In this document: positions 36,901 to 48,900 of the stretch, piece by piece | Layout of the letters: the number at the start of each line of letters is the position of its first letter | Numbering within the stretch: position 1 is the first letter of the stretch | Origin: Gnetum montanum | Taxonomy: Eukaryota; Streptophyta; Gnetopsida; Gnetales; Gnetaceae | DNA length: 64,000 nt | Direction: 5' to 3' | Assembly: GCA_015680685.1 (NCBI GenBank) | Contig: MNCI01007937.1 | Span: forward strand, 1,578,311 to 1,642,310 | Notes under the pieces: model-generated | Database searches by the model: none | Told to the model about the DNA's origin: nothing | Seen by the model: only the letters and a program-made list of their open reading frames with translations | Translations under genes and position numbers: made by a program

Positions 36901-39900
36901 CTTCATTGACAACTTATATATTGTTGTTAAGGAGAAACTAATGATTGCACATTTAACTTACGAATATATTTTAACACTCTCCTTTTAAGCAGTAGTTTCT
37001 CATACCTTTTGACTATAGTAGAATTTTTCAGACATTTAACTTCATAACATGTATGATGAAGAAAACTTTGCGTATGCATTGGCCAGCCTTTAATGGGATC
37101 ATTCAACAGCTTCCATATTTCTCACCCCTTCACTGACGAATTCACATCTTCCACTGTTCTTCATTTCATGAATAGATAGAGTACTTATAACTTTCTTGCA
37201 TGATTATATTCTAGACTGTAGTCTTTTGTAACCTCTGTCCAAGAGTTGAGCTGCTGCAGTTCTCACCCCTGAGTACTTTCATATCTTGACTTCATAAGCT
37301 ATTTAAGGCAGTCAGATGATCCAAATAAAGGAGGACAAGTCATTGCCATTGCAGCAACAGGTTATTATAGTTTTAAAGACCTTCATGAAAAGAAAGCTGA
37401 ACCACCAATTGTTTATGGAGAAGCTCTTGTGTCATGCTTCATGAAGTTGGACTTGGTAGGCCATTGAAGAAAGTCACATTCTTCAAATTCTGAGAGGCCT
37501 GCAGGTAGACAAAGGTGAGAATTCCAGCTGCTTCTTTGGCATCTTTTGGGGTGTGCAGATGTTTTAGCATTAATTGATCTGGAACCTTTGGAAAAATTGT
37601 CATCACAACATGACTGTTGGTTAAGGGAAATGATTAATGATATTTCCCTCATTTAGTAACTCACAAAATGGGATTCAACTGCCTGAGTTTTTAAACCTAG
37701 CAAGATTAAAATGCTGTAAATCGGGCTAGGCTAGGCTTGGATACCATAAGGGTAATAATTTTAAAATTTTTAATGTATTTTGCAAATTTGATGATTTTGT
37801 TCTCAAACATTGTATTGTTAGCAAAATATGCTCATGCGGAGATTGCAAATAATCATAATTTTTCAGTGAAATGTTTTCTGACAGAGGTATGCATCATGTC
37901 ACAGGTGAAATTTCCGACTCTGGAAATACTGACCCTTCTAAAGCTTATTATCATGGAAGAGTTCAGCAATATGTTCTATCTTCATGTTTAGGTCCTTTTG
38001 TAACGGGATATAATTTTGGGTAATACAATTACTTACTTTTTTGGTTGAAATTTAAGTTATTTGTTAGAATTTATGTGTTGTTATTTGCTTGGAATATTTT
38101 GTATGTTGTGAAAAATCAATGAATAGTGTTCTGTTTGAGTTTACTCATTGCTTGAAGCAAATTCAACATCAAATGCTTGCCGTGTTTTCAATACCTCTTC
38201 TGTGAGTGCAGTGTTGTTAATGGGGCATTTGCATATATTCTAAAAACATTTCAGTTAGAAAAGAGTGTCGTGTTACCAGGTAACTAAACAGAGTAGCCGT
38301 TTTTTTTTTCACTTTCTTAAGTAAACAAATCAAATTTCAGCTATTGATTAGCAAGATTATAATGTCTATTCATGTCTCCTGTCGGTTGGCAGCACGTCTT
38401 CTTGGTTCAGTAATGCTATCAGCAGCACTTGGATCTTTTCTAACTTCTTTGCTAACTGAAAAATATGGTAGGGCACGAACATTGCAGCTTTCTGCAATAC
38501 CTCTTGCAATTGGCACAATATTAAGGTAAGCTCTGCATTACAAGAATTAAACAAACCACTTCACATTTGTTTGTGCTTATTTGTTTTGTGCTTTAATGCT
38601 TACATTTCATCATTTTGTTGCTCAGTACAGCAGCCCAAAATTTTACATGGCTGATTATTGGGCAGCTGTGGGTGGGAATTGGCATCGGCATCATTACATC
38701 CACAGTGCCTCTTTATATTTTTGAGGTATACTTGTAGTATATTTTTGTCTGAAAATCCTTCTTCCGAAGGAATATTTTTAAGTTGGAGACGGTACTGAAA
38801 TCTTAGCCCACTTTTTTTGTATTTGTAGATAACCCCAGCTGAAGCTCATGGCTCTTTTACATCTCTGAGCCAACTTTTTATCTGGATTGGGGTGTTTGTT
38901 GGGCTAGTTACTGGGATACCATTAGCTGGAAATCCTCAATGGTAGTGTTTTTTAAATTGCGTTTACAGTGTTTATTTTTGGTGTTTAAAACACTTGTATT
39001 TTATGTTCCTTTGTTTTCTTTTTAACTATTTTTAATAAATCTGTAATAATGTTCGGTTGAACTCTTTCTTATTTTGCCCGATGTTTTTAATGATTACTGA
39101 GTACTTTAGTGTGTTTTACTATTCATTGTGTGATATCATTTTAGTCTACTGTGGCATTTTCATGGTGGCATCTAATATTGATTGACCAGTAGGCATTCAG
39201 TTGAATATGATGATTGAGTCAATATATATAATTGCATGTTATTTTATTTTTTTAGGAATGTAAACTTCACATCTTATACTATCATTTTCCTCCAATATAT
39301 ATTTAAAGCGGTCCTAAGCAGGTTAGGAATCTTGACCTGGATGGAAATTAGCGAAATTGGAAAGGAGAAAGGTAACTTTCTGGTTTCTTTTCAGCGCCAT
39401 TGTTCTTGTGTTTAGTTTACCACATGATGCATCTGGTGGAAGACTGCCAGGATCATTTGGTTCATGAATCGGAATATTCAATTGTTGCAATAGTTTGGGT
39501 TTTCTGTGAATGGTTCCACACCAACCAAGTCTTTGGTAGACCCAAATGTAAGGGCAGATAAATCAGACATCCAAGGTTCTATATTCTGTTCACTCTAGCA
39601 TCCCTAGACTTGATACAGCACCCGGCGTTTATAAACCAAAATCTGGGCTTTGTGAATTAGTAAATTAAAGTTTAATTGGACTAAGCTTTGTGAAATTTGA
39701 TTAGATATTCAAGGGTACCAGCATGTGGCCTTAGAATTCCCATGTGCATCAGTATGTAGTCATGGTGTGGAAGACCAGAGGGAAATACAAAGCAAAGCAA
39801 GCTTGAACCCAAAGTCCTTTGATTTTCTCACTTGAGTGTTGAAGACCTTTTGGACCTAAAAACACAAGAAAACTTCAATTCTGAAGTAAGAGAACAATTA

Positions 39901-42900
39901 GAAGAAGGAATCCATTCTTCATTCTTGCTACATAAAGCATCAAACCAAATATGCAAGTTGCAACAATGGAGGATCGCTCTTAAAGATCACTCAAACCCTC
40001 AAAATGGGCTCCCAATCTCAAGCTTCAGTTATCTCTGAGCATAACTTAATGCTCCCTCAGGCAGCGACAAATGGATAAACTCTCCAAATGTGGTCTCATC
40101 CTCAATCTGTAGGCCAAAAGTCTCAAACTCTGTGTCAGTTGAGCTTCGGATAGGCTTGCCTTTTAATTTTATATTTTAGTGCTGACTGCAACTTATTGCT
40201 AGTTGTCTTTATCCACTGCGACTCATGGCTCACCCATGAAATGCTTAGAAACCTTGTTTAAGAAACAACGTCATTGATGGAACTGTGACTGCACTGCAAC
40301 TTGCAACTGACTTGTAGTAAAGCCTTGAAGCCAAAACACCTGCCGCAACCTGTTAGAAAGTCATGAAGACTACCTTGACTCAACCATGACCTGTGGTCAA
40401 CCACCATGAGCAAACGATGAGTTGTGGTGACTATTGGGATTTTACTTTCGAGTGAATTTTGATTACCCCATCAATTTTTGACCACTGGGATTTGACTTGC
40501 GGTGAAGTTGTGGTTTACAAAACAATGCACCATGGACATCAAACTGATCAGAAACAAATCCCGTTTAGGCCTATGGTATCTCAAGGACTCACCCAATCTT
40601 ATGAAGTGTACAAATGGATCAAAGAGGATGTGTTCCCACATCAGATCCCTTACCCATCAAAGATTTTTTAGAGTGGGAAATAAGTGGGATGGCATCATAA
40701 CCCCAAATATTCACACAAAAGCAACATCATGACCCAAAATGAACACCAAAACATCATCATTTGGAGGGTTACAATCACTTTTATAAGTACTCTTCCACAA
40801 GTGACTTCAAAGCACTCTGTCGGTCTTCAGTGGCCTTGCCAAGGCTTTGAATATTCTTCTTCTTGGAAGCCATGCGCAGAAGCAGGTGAACTCAAACAAG
40901 AATTGACCAAAAGAAACAAGATCTTCAAGTTCCTCTATTGGAGCACTATCTCAAACTAGACTTAGCCAAAGAGTTATTTCAACGAAAAACTCCTAAAAGA
41001 AATTAATTCCCCTAAATCTGATGCAGTTCACTTCAATTCCAAGCTAATTAAGCCAAAGGGTCATCAAAATGGATTGTATCTCATTAAGATCCAACTCATT
41101 TCAAGTAATTTCAAGCCAAAATGAAAAGATCAAACCCTTACAACTTCAGATCACATAAAATGCGAAAATTAAACATTAGTTTTTACTAAAAGTATCAAGA
41201 AACTAGCTCCCATTGCAAGCTTTTAAGTAAAAAAGAGAATCAAACTTCAAAACCTGCTCCAATGTTAGCACTGATAGCAATCTGGTGTGCAGGACCAACA
41301 GAAAATGCCTTGAACACCAATGAAAACTTGAACACAAAGTCCTTTGATCTTCTCTCTCAAATATCCAGGACATTTTGGAGCTAAAAACAAAATCATTTTT
41401 CAATTTTGAAGTAAGAAAACAATTAGAAGAAGAAATTCATTGTTCATTCATGCTAAAAAAACACCAACCCAAATATACAACCTTCAACAATGGAGGATCA
41501 CTCAATCCTTCACAAATGGGCTCTTAATCTCAAGCTTCCTTCTCTTCAGAGCACAACTAGAAGAAAACTGAAAATTAACAGAATCTTTAATTCTATTGTT
41601 AGGATATCAAAGGAGGCAAGCTTGATAAACAAATGGAATACTTGCATGTAGCAATCTCTATGTAGATGTAATAAGTTTGTAGCAGAGGTAATGAGGAGTC
41701 GTCATCATCATCATCCTAGCTTTATCCCAACTGTATGGGGTTGGCTATATGAATTCTTTTCTGTTATGCATTTTTATTAAGAACCAAGTTAGCATTAATA
41801 TCCAAATCTTTCTTTATTCTTGCAAACCAAGTATGTTTTGGTCTACCTTTTTGTTGTTTTTACCCAACTTTAATAAAGCAACTTCTTCTAACAGGAGCAC
41901 TCTCTAGTGTTCTTAGCACATTAGTAAACCATCTGAGATGATTTTTGTAAATCTTCTCATCTGTGGTTCCTGCTTCCAAACTTCCCATAATAAGAGAGTT
42001 GCTGATATTGATAAAATATATGGTTTGATTAGACCATTGTTCATGTTTGTATCTTTGTTCAATGTTCTCTTTAAGTTGTGGACCTTGTCTATTAGTTAGG
42101 AGTTTTATTTTAATGTCGATAGTAATGTTAGAATGCCACCTTCTATGTGCACAAACGCGTCAAAAATAAACCCTATCCCACAGGAATGAGAGGTAGGGGA
42201 ATGCCCCTTCTCCACTCCTATAAATTAGAGCTCTCACAAGGAGCATGCTTGTTGAACTTTTTCTTATAGGGATACCCCAAGATTGGGATGAATGTTATAC
42301 TACTTGTTTGAAGAATTGGTGAAGAAGATGAAGGGTTTCTCTTAAAAATTGCTTCAAGTTGCTTGAGTTTCCATGCTTGAATTTGCTGGAGTTTGCTTCG
42401 CTTTGCTTCAATAGAATTTGTTTCAATGACTTTACGTATACAAGTTGATATAAGTTTTATGTTCTAATATAATGTTAAATGTTTCAGCACTATGAATCTA
42501 TGTTTGCATGTCTAATTTTCTTTGGTTAAGCATCAAATCTATGAAGAATATTACATTGCATGCAAGAGTAGGATGTGCATTTCATCCGTACATTCATATC
42601 TCAGTGTTTCTCCCTTAATTTGTAGCAAGTTTGACATTATAAACTATAGATCCAAAGTGTTTGATGCAATACATTGCCATGTTTATTGGAGATCTACGTG
42701 CAATGAAGCATGCATGTCTAATTTAAGCTCACAGATACTAGATTTTTGTTTTAATGTGCTTTTGATTACATGCACTCTTTGTACTTGTAGGTTTTCAACA
42801 TCAAAGCTCAATTCAAATAAATTGTAGAAGCTTATGTATGAATTATAGTTGTTAACACATGTAGTCTAATTTCCTTATACCTAATGGTGAGTTCTCCTAG

Positions 42901-45900
42901 TTTTATATCATTTTCACCTTTGAATTGTAGACTACAACTTAGATTTCATTGTCCCTAGATGTTGCGACTTATTCCTAATCAATTACACTTTTTCTTGCAA
43001 TATTATCTGTGATTCACGACACTCTCAGGAATTTCCTGTGAATGTTGCGACTCTTGTCATTGCTGACTTTCAACATGTGATGCTCAACTCACCATGAATT
43101 TGTTGTGATAATCAATTCTGCCAAAAACACAAAATAGAATCAAATTCTTTTGGAGAATTTCCACCTTTGATCTGTAATAAATATGATATTTCCTACTTAT
43201 ACCTGACAGCCACCTTATCATTCGCATCTTTGCCACTTGCATGTGTTGATCCTGATGTTTTTTTAAAGGCCAACATTCTCCACCATAAAAGATTGTAGGC
43301 TGAATAATAGTTTTGTAGAACTTTTCCTTCAAGCTAGCAGGGATTTTTTTATCAGAAAATACACTACTAGCTTCTTGCAATTTCATCCATCTAGCTTCAA
43401 TTTTGTTGGTCACATTATTGTTAATTTCACTATTATTTTGAACCAATAAAGTATTATAACCCAAAGGTTCAATGCTCATCCTCCTAGGCAAGGCCTGGGA
43501 GGGCAATGGATGAGTGAAAGCCTAACCTCTTTCAGGTGGCTACATCTAGGCTTGAACCTTGGTCTTATGATTTGAGGAACAAGCACCTTTATCATCACTC
43601 CAAGTGATGGTCCCTATTCATTTGAACCAATGATTCCAAGAATTTAATTGCTTACTCTCTGTAACTTATTGGGTTTTGAATTCTAATCTTCATATCTTCA
43701 TTAGTCACTTTTTCACCAAACACTTCTACTAATCCTGGACCCCAATGATTCTAAGGTAGTTCTCCAAGTTTCCATTTTTTGTAGTCAAGGTTTCCTTAGA
43801 TTTATCCACCAAGATAATCTCCAAAGAGCTTACACCAAGGGATATCATCTTGTATTTTTTTAGTTAGCTCAACCATAACAATGACAAACAAATACAAACT
43901 TAGAGTGGATCCTTTGCGTAGCACTATCTTCCTAGGGAAGTACATAGGCTCACCATAAATATGCAAGCTTTAGTTATGGCTCCATCATACATGTCTTTAA
44001 TAGCCTTGATGTGCCCAATAGGAATATCATTTTTCTTTAAAGCCACCGAATAATCTCTTGGGGAGCTCTATCTTAAGATTTTTTTGAATCAATGAAAATC
44101 ATATTCAAATTCCTCATTTTACACCTATATTTCTTTTATTAGTTGTCTTTGTAAGAAAATAGCTGCCATAGTTGATCTCTTAGGTATACAACCAAACTGA
44201 TTTTGAGAGATTGTTGGTTCTTGTCTTAGACTTTGTGCTATAACTCTTTTCCATAACTTCAAGGTGTGACTCATAAGCTTGATGCCGCTATAGCTGCTGC
44301 AGTTTTGAATGTCTCTCCTGTTCCTGTATATGGGTATTATAGTGCTCATCTTCCTATCATTTGGCATTTTCCCTTGCCCCTGGATTTTGTTAAATAAATT
44401 TGTCAACCAAGTGATCCATGTATCCTCCATAGACTTCTAAACCTCTAGAGGAATACCATCTGGTCCTATCGGATGCCTTTCATCTTTCTAAAGGTAATTA
44501 AGAATACTAAACAAAAAGTTTGGAGGCATAGTGAATAGATATGATTGCAAAAGTGGTGCATTTATATTTCAGATGTTATAACAGATGTTTAGGGAGTTTG
44601 TAGGATTGTGAAAGACAAGATTATTGAACAGTAGTTGAAGAAAGCAGAAAATCAAAAGAATCTCAATAGAGTATTGTAAGGATATCAAAAGTGGTAAGCT
44701 TGATGGGCAAGTAGAATACTTACATGTAGCACATTTTATATAAATGCAAATATTAATTAGCAAAGTCAGAATGGGATTTCATCATCTCAAAGCTGAAATC
44801 AGAAGATGGAAAAATATTGAGCAAGATGTATATTTATTATAAGTAATAGAGCATTAATGGCATTTTGTTGGAATGTTGTGCAATCGACTATTTTTAGATG
44901 CAAATGGATTATTGTAAGTGAACTTTGTTTGAATTATTTAATTTATCACCATTGGTATTAGAGCAGTTTCTTGAAGATGTGTTCAAACTATATTATCATC
45001 TGACACATTTGATATCCTCTAAAAATATTGACACTGATGTGTTTTGTACAAATTGATTATCATCTGACACATTTGATATCCTCTAAAAATATTGATACTG
45101 ATGTGTTTTGTACAAATTGATTCGTTTGACAGATCCTTTTTGGTCTATACAGATGTAATAAAATTTTATTTCAATTCAGTTCAGAGTATTGTTAATGCCA
45201 AGCTGGTAAAGTGACCGTGCTTCGAGTCAATAGATAGCCCAAATTGTTCTGCGCATACTTTATTCCAAGTTTTTATACTTTCCATTGGAATAATAAAAGA
45301 ATATTGCATTCTTGGAATATGTTATTTCCCTATTTCTCAAGTTTTAATTTATTAGAATATATCTCAAAATTTTTTTTCTCTCTCTCTTTGAATTCAGTCG
45401 AATTAATTTTTTTTGTTCCTCAAAATTAGGTGGCGTGTAATGTTTTTGATTACCATATTGCCCACTGCATTCATGGTATACCTGTTGACTGTTTCTCCCG
45501 AGAGTCCATTTTGGCTGATACAGGTTTGACATGTTTTCTTACTCTGTAGATCTGCATAATCCAAACATTTTATTGAATCTTTGTAGCTGGAAAATGTTAA
45601 CTGTTTAAACATTGCAGCAAGGGAATACCGTGGATACTAGAAAGGCCATAGAAATGTTATGGGGAGATGACAGGGTTGAAGAGGTGCTGGATGATTTGAC
45701 AAAGATGGTAAATTCAAAAGATCTTGAAGTAGAAGCTAGTTGGAGCCGGTTTTCTTTAAGGAATATAAAAAATGTTATATTAACAGCATGGGAGAGGAAA
45801 ACATTTCAAAATTGGCTAGCTGGCTTACCAAAGAAGTTTCGGAAATCTCTGTATGCTTTGCCAAAACGTTTGATGTTTGCCATTGAAAACTTTTTAAAAC

Positions 45901-48900
45901 AAAATAAAATAGGAATTATTTTAAATCCTTACATAGAACGTATTGAGACAACAATTGAGGGTCTGTTTGGAAAAAAAAGAATCAAGGAGGATAAAAAGGA
46001 AGGTTTAGATAAGGAAAAAGAGAACTTGAATGACGTGACGGAAACTGCTGTTGCAGAACATCTTTGGTTTCAATTTTTACCAAAGCATTTCGACAAAGGT
46101 ATATGTTTGTCTGAATCCTAATTCTGATGCTGTTTTTAAAATAGTATTTTATGTCTTCATATTGCTACATCACCGTTTTCCCCCTTGTGCATTATGTGAC
46201 AGACTAATAATTTTTTGTTCTTTTATTTTGTGCTGTTATTCTGGACATTCAGTTGCGATTGGAGCAGCCTTAATATTCTTTCAACAAATTTCTGGGGTAA
46301 ATGTGCTCGTTTTCTACACGGTAGCTACTGATTGGATTGCTCGCATGCCTTTCAGTATTGCTGCAAGCAGTGTTCTTGTAACCACACTTATCCTTGGTCT
46401 GTCTTCATAATTCCTGGGCTAAATAAATTGTTACTTTAGAAAGTTATTTTAAGCTGAAGCACACTTGTCAGGAATTTTTTTGTTACATTGACTTTGTAAT
46501 TTTAATGTAACAGGTAATGTGTTAGCGTCTGTGTTGTTGAATAGTAAAGGATGGAAAAACTTGCTTAAAGCTAGCTTCTCAGGCATGGTAATGTGTATCC
46601 TAGATTCACCATTTTGTCTCTGTATTTTCTTTCCTAATATCTAGTAACGCAAATGGAAATAAGTTGAACAAGGCTTTTATGCAATGATTAGATATTTTAT
46701 TATTCACCGGACATTTGTTTATTCGAGCACATTTCCTTTTTTTGGTTTTGCGTTGGGTTTTTGTGGTTTTTATGGGCGGGGGGTGGGGGTGTCGTGGTGG
46801 TGGGGTGGTTAGGGTGTTGTCCGGATTGTGGGGAAGATTTTATTAATAATAACATTCATGAAATAGAACAGGAAATTTCTGTAGATCTTGGAGATTAGTC
46901 AAGCAACATGATTAAATCAGCATTTTAAAAACGCCAAAATTTTTAGGTCTTGTAACAGCCCAGACTTGGATTGCTGTAACATCACGTACTAACAAAATCT
47001 GGAATGTTCTTCTTGCACATGTCATTTGAAGCAACAGTCTGGAAAGAGCATGCAAAATTTAAAATATATTTGAAGTATGGTACTTAGAAGCAACAATTTG
47101 GAAACAGAATGTGAAATATAAAATATATTCGACTGCCCAGGTCTTTAAATCAGTTGAGATTGTAATTTCTATTCTTGAGGTTAAGAGTGGATTGGCACTT
47201 GAGATGATATTTTTAAAACATCTTTCTTACTCTTATCATTGTTTCTAATGACGTATGCAATGAAACTTTGATCATACGTCTTGGTTAATTTATAAGATCT
47301 CTCAGACAAGATCCCAGGACAATTTTTTTACTTCAAATCTTATTTCATTAATAAAATTTTCTTTTCAGCTGTTCCAAGCAGTGAAGCAGCATGATGAAGT
47401 TTACATTAATTATCATTCAATTTTAAAAAAACAAAAATTAAAATAATAACTCGCAAGGCATCAACCATTCCTACCTTGCATTTGCAGCAGTTAATATTAT
47501 TAGTTCGAAAGACGTAAGGCATACCCAAAAAGAATTTTTACCAGCAATTTTTAACCATCTACTTCAATCTTTCAAGTCTACTCGTAGTTTCACCAATTTC
47601 ATTCTTTCCTAACTCTAAGGATCACATATTCTAGCAGTGTGCTTCAAAGTTTAATAGTGCATCATGTTCTACAAATTCATGTACAAGCTGATGCTGAATC
47701 TTGTAAAGAGTTTGGCATTACAGACTTTCCAAATAGATAGCAATAACCTCAAATGATAGCGATTTTTCTTAACCCTTCAGTCATGAATTCATATGACAAT
47801 TGCCACTAAGAATCTTGACCTGCAAAACCCATCAGCATTGATTTCTTTTTTAAAGATAACACATGCTAGGATGGAAAAGAAAAGCCTAACCACTTTAACA
47901 TGTCATGGTTGAGTGCCGCACAACTTCACAATATCAGACACTGATCTAGTTCATCTGAGAGCATAAATTCAGCAAGTTGTTGCCAAATTCGGACCAACAC
48001 TTTGGCAATCCTTGAAAAAGTCCTTGATGTTCAATGTGAAGTTTCCCATATAATCTTCCACTTGTTCATGCATCACCCCGGGTGCCAAACTAACGATTCA
48101 CAATATGGAGATATCCACGTGTTCCACATTCCATTCTCCCATTGCATCCAACACCTCTTGCGCTGTCGAAAAGTCCTTCCACAAACAAACAAATAAAACC
48201 TCACAAATTTGGCTGCAACAACCTGGTATACTTTGCTGCAAACATTTTCATCCAATTGATTGGATCCTTCTCCTCAAACCTAACCAGGACGGAACAAAAG
48301 TATCTTATTTAGGAGGAATTTCCTTGTTGGCAGATGCCTTCTTGTCTCCCACCATTAAATCATAAAAACTGTTCCTCATACGATCCTCTTGGGCCAGCAT
48401 TACCTTTCCCTGCATTTCTCCCAAAGTGTGGAATGCCTCCGGTTGGAGTTGCAGGAACCATTCCCTCCTGGCAGTCACACTAATGCCATTGAACTATGTG
48501 CTTGGTCACCTAGGAGTACAGCTTGTTGGGTAGAGTCATGAAGACCCTAGACTAGGATATCACCTAGCCCTGCAACAAGTTCCGCCAATATTCTTGCCAG
48601 GGTCCTTGTAGAGGCAGTCACAGGAGGAAATCTCCTAGAGCTTTACTTCTCCATTAATATGTGGGGAAACATGTCAACTGCCCACCCAACATTGTACAGG
48701 TAAATAGCTGAAACCTTAACATCTTTTTAATATATCGAATATCTTAAATCATCTTGGTGCCTTTCTCACAGTGACATGGGAACCGTTAAGGTAGGCGAAG
48801 GATTTGATGATGATTTTTCTTATACCCAGCTGTCTACCTGATGTCAATCTTGCTATCTACCTGATGCCATAATCTCTGAACGTATATATTTTTATACTGT

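Larger units (their letters stand above)
38942..45429 (+). other. Transporter intron 6 (6.5 kb, repeat-filled)
   Basis: A phase 2 intron splitting the Trp codon of NPQWWR. It contains a pair of ~250-bp direct repeats, an RTE LINE on the minus strand with a SINE in it, two 119-bp direct repeats around the LINE, and a 64-bp tandem duplication. The remainder (about 42000-43000 and 44760-44990) shows nothing recognisable. Confidence 0.8.

Noticed and set aside
37730-37751. LGYHKG reading before a GT, resembling the GYHLG of TM1 in plastidic glucose transporters
   Set aside because: A stop codon lies three codons upstream, no membrane segment precedes it, and its phase does not fit the next exon. 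The exon 37905-38019 fits instead.
44992-45119. CRISPR-like array
   Set aside because: A two-unit head-to-tail duplication with no spacers, in a plant gene intron.
45772-46252. Possible intron that would remove the extra transporter loop
   Set aside because: Splicing from the GT near 45772 to the acceptor at 46252 changes the frame, and the 160-codon exon is fully open.
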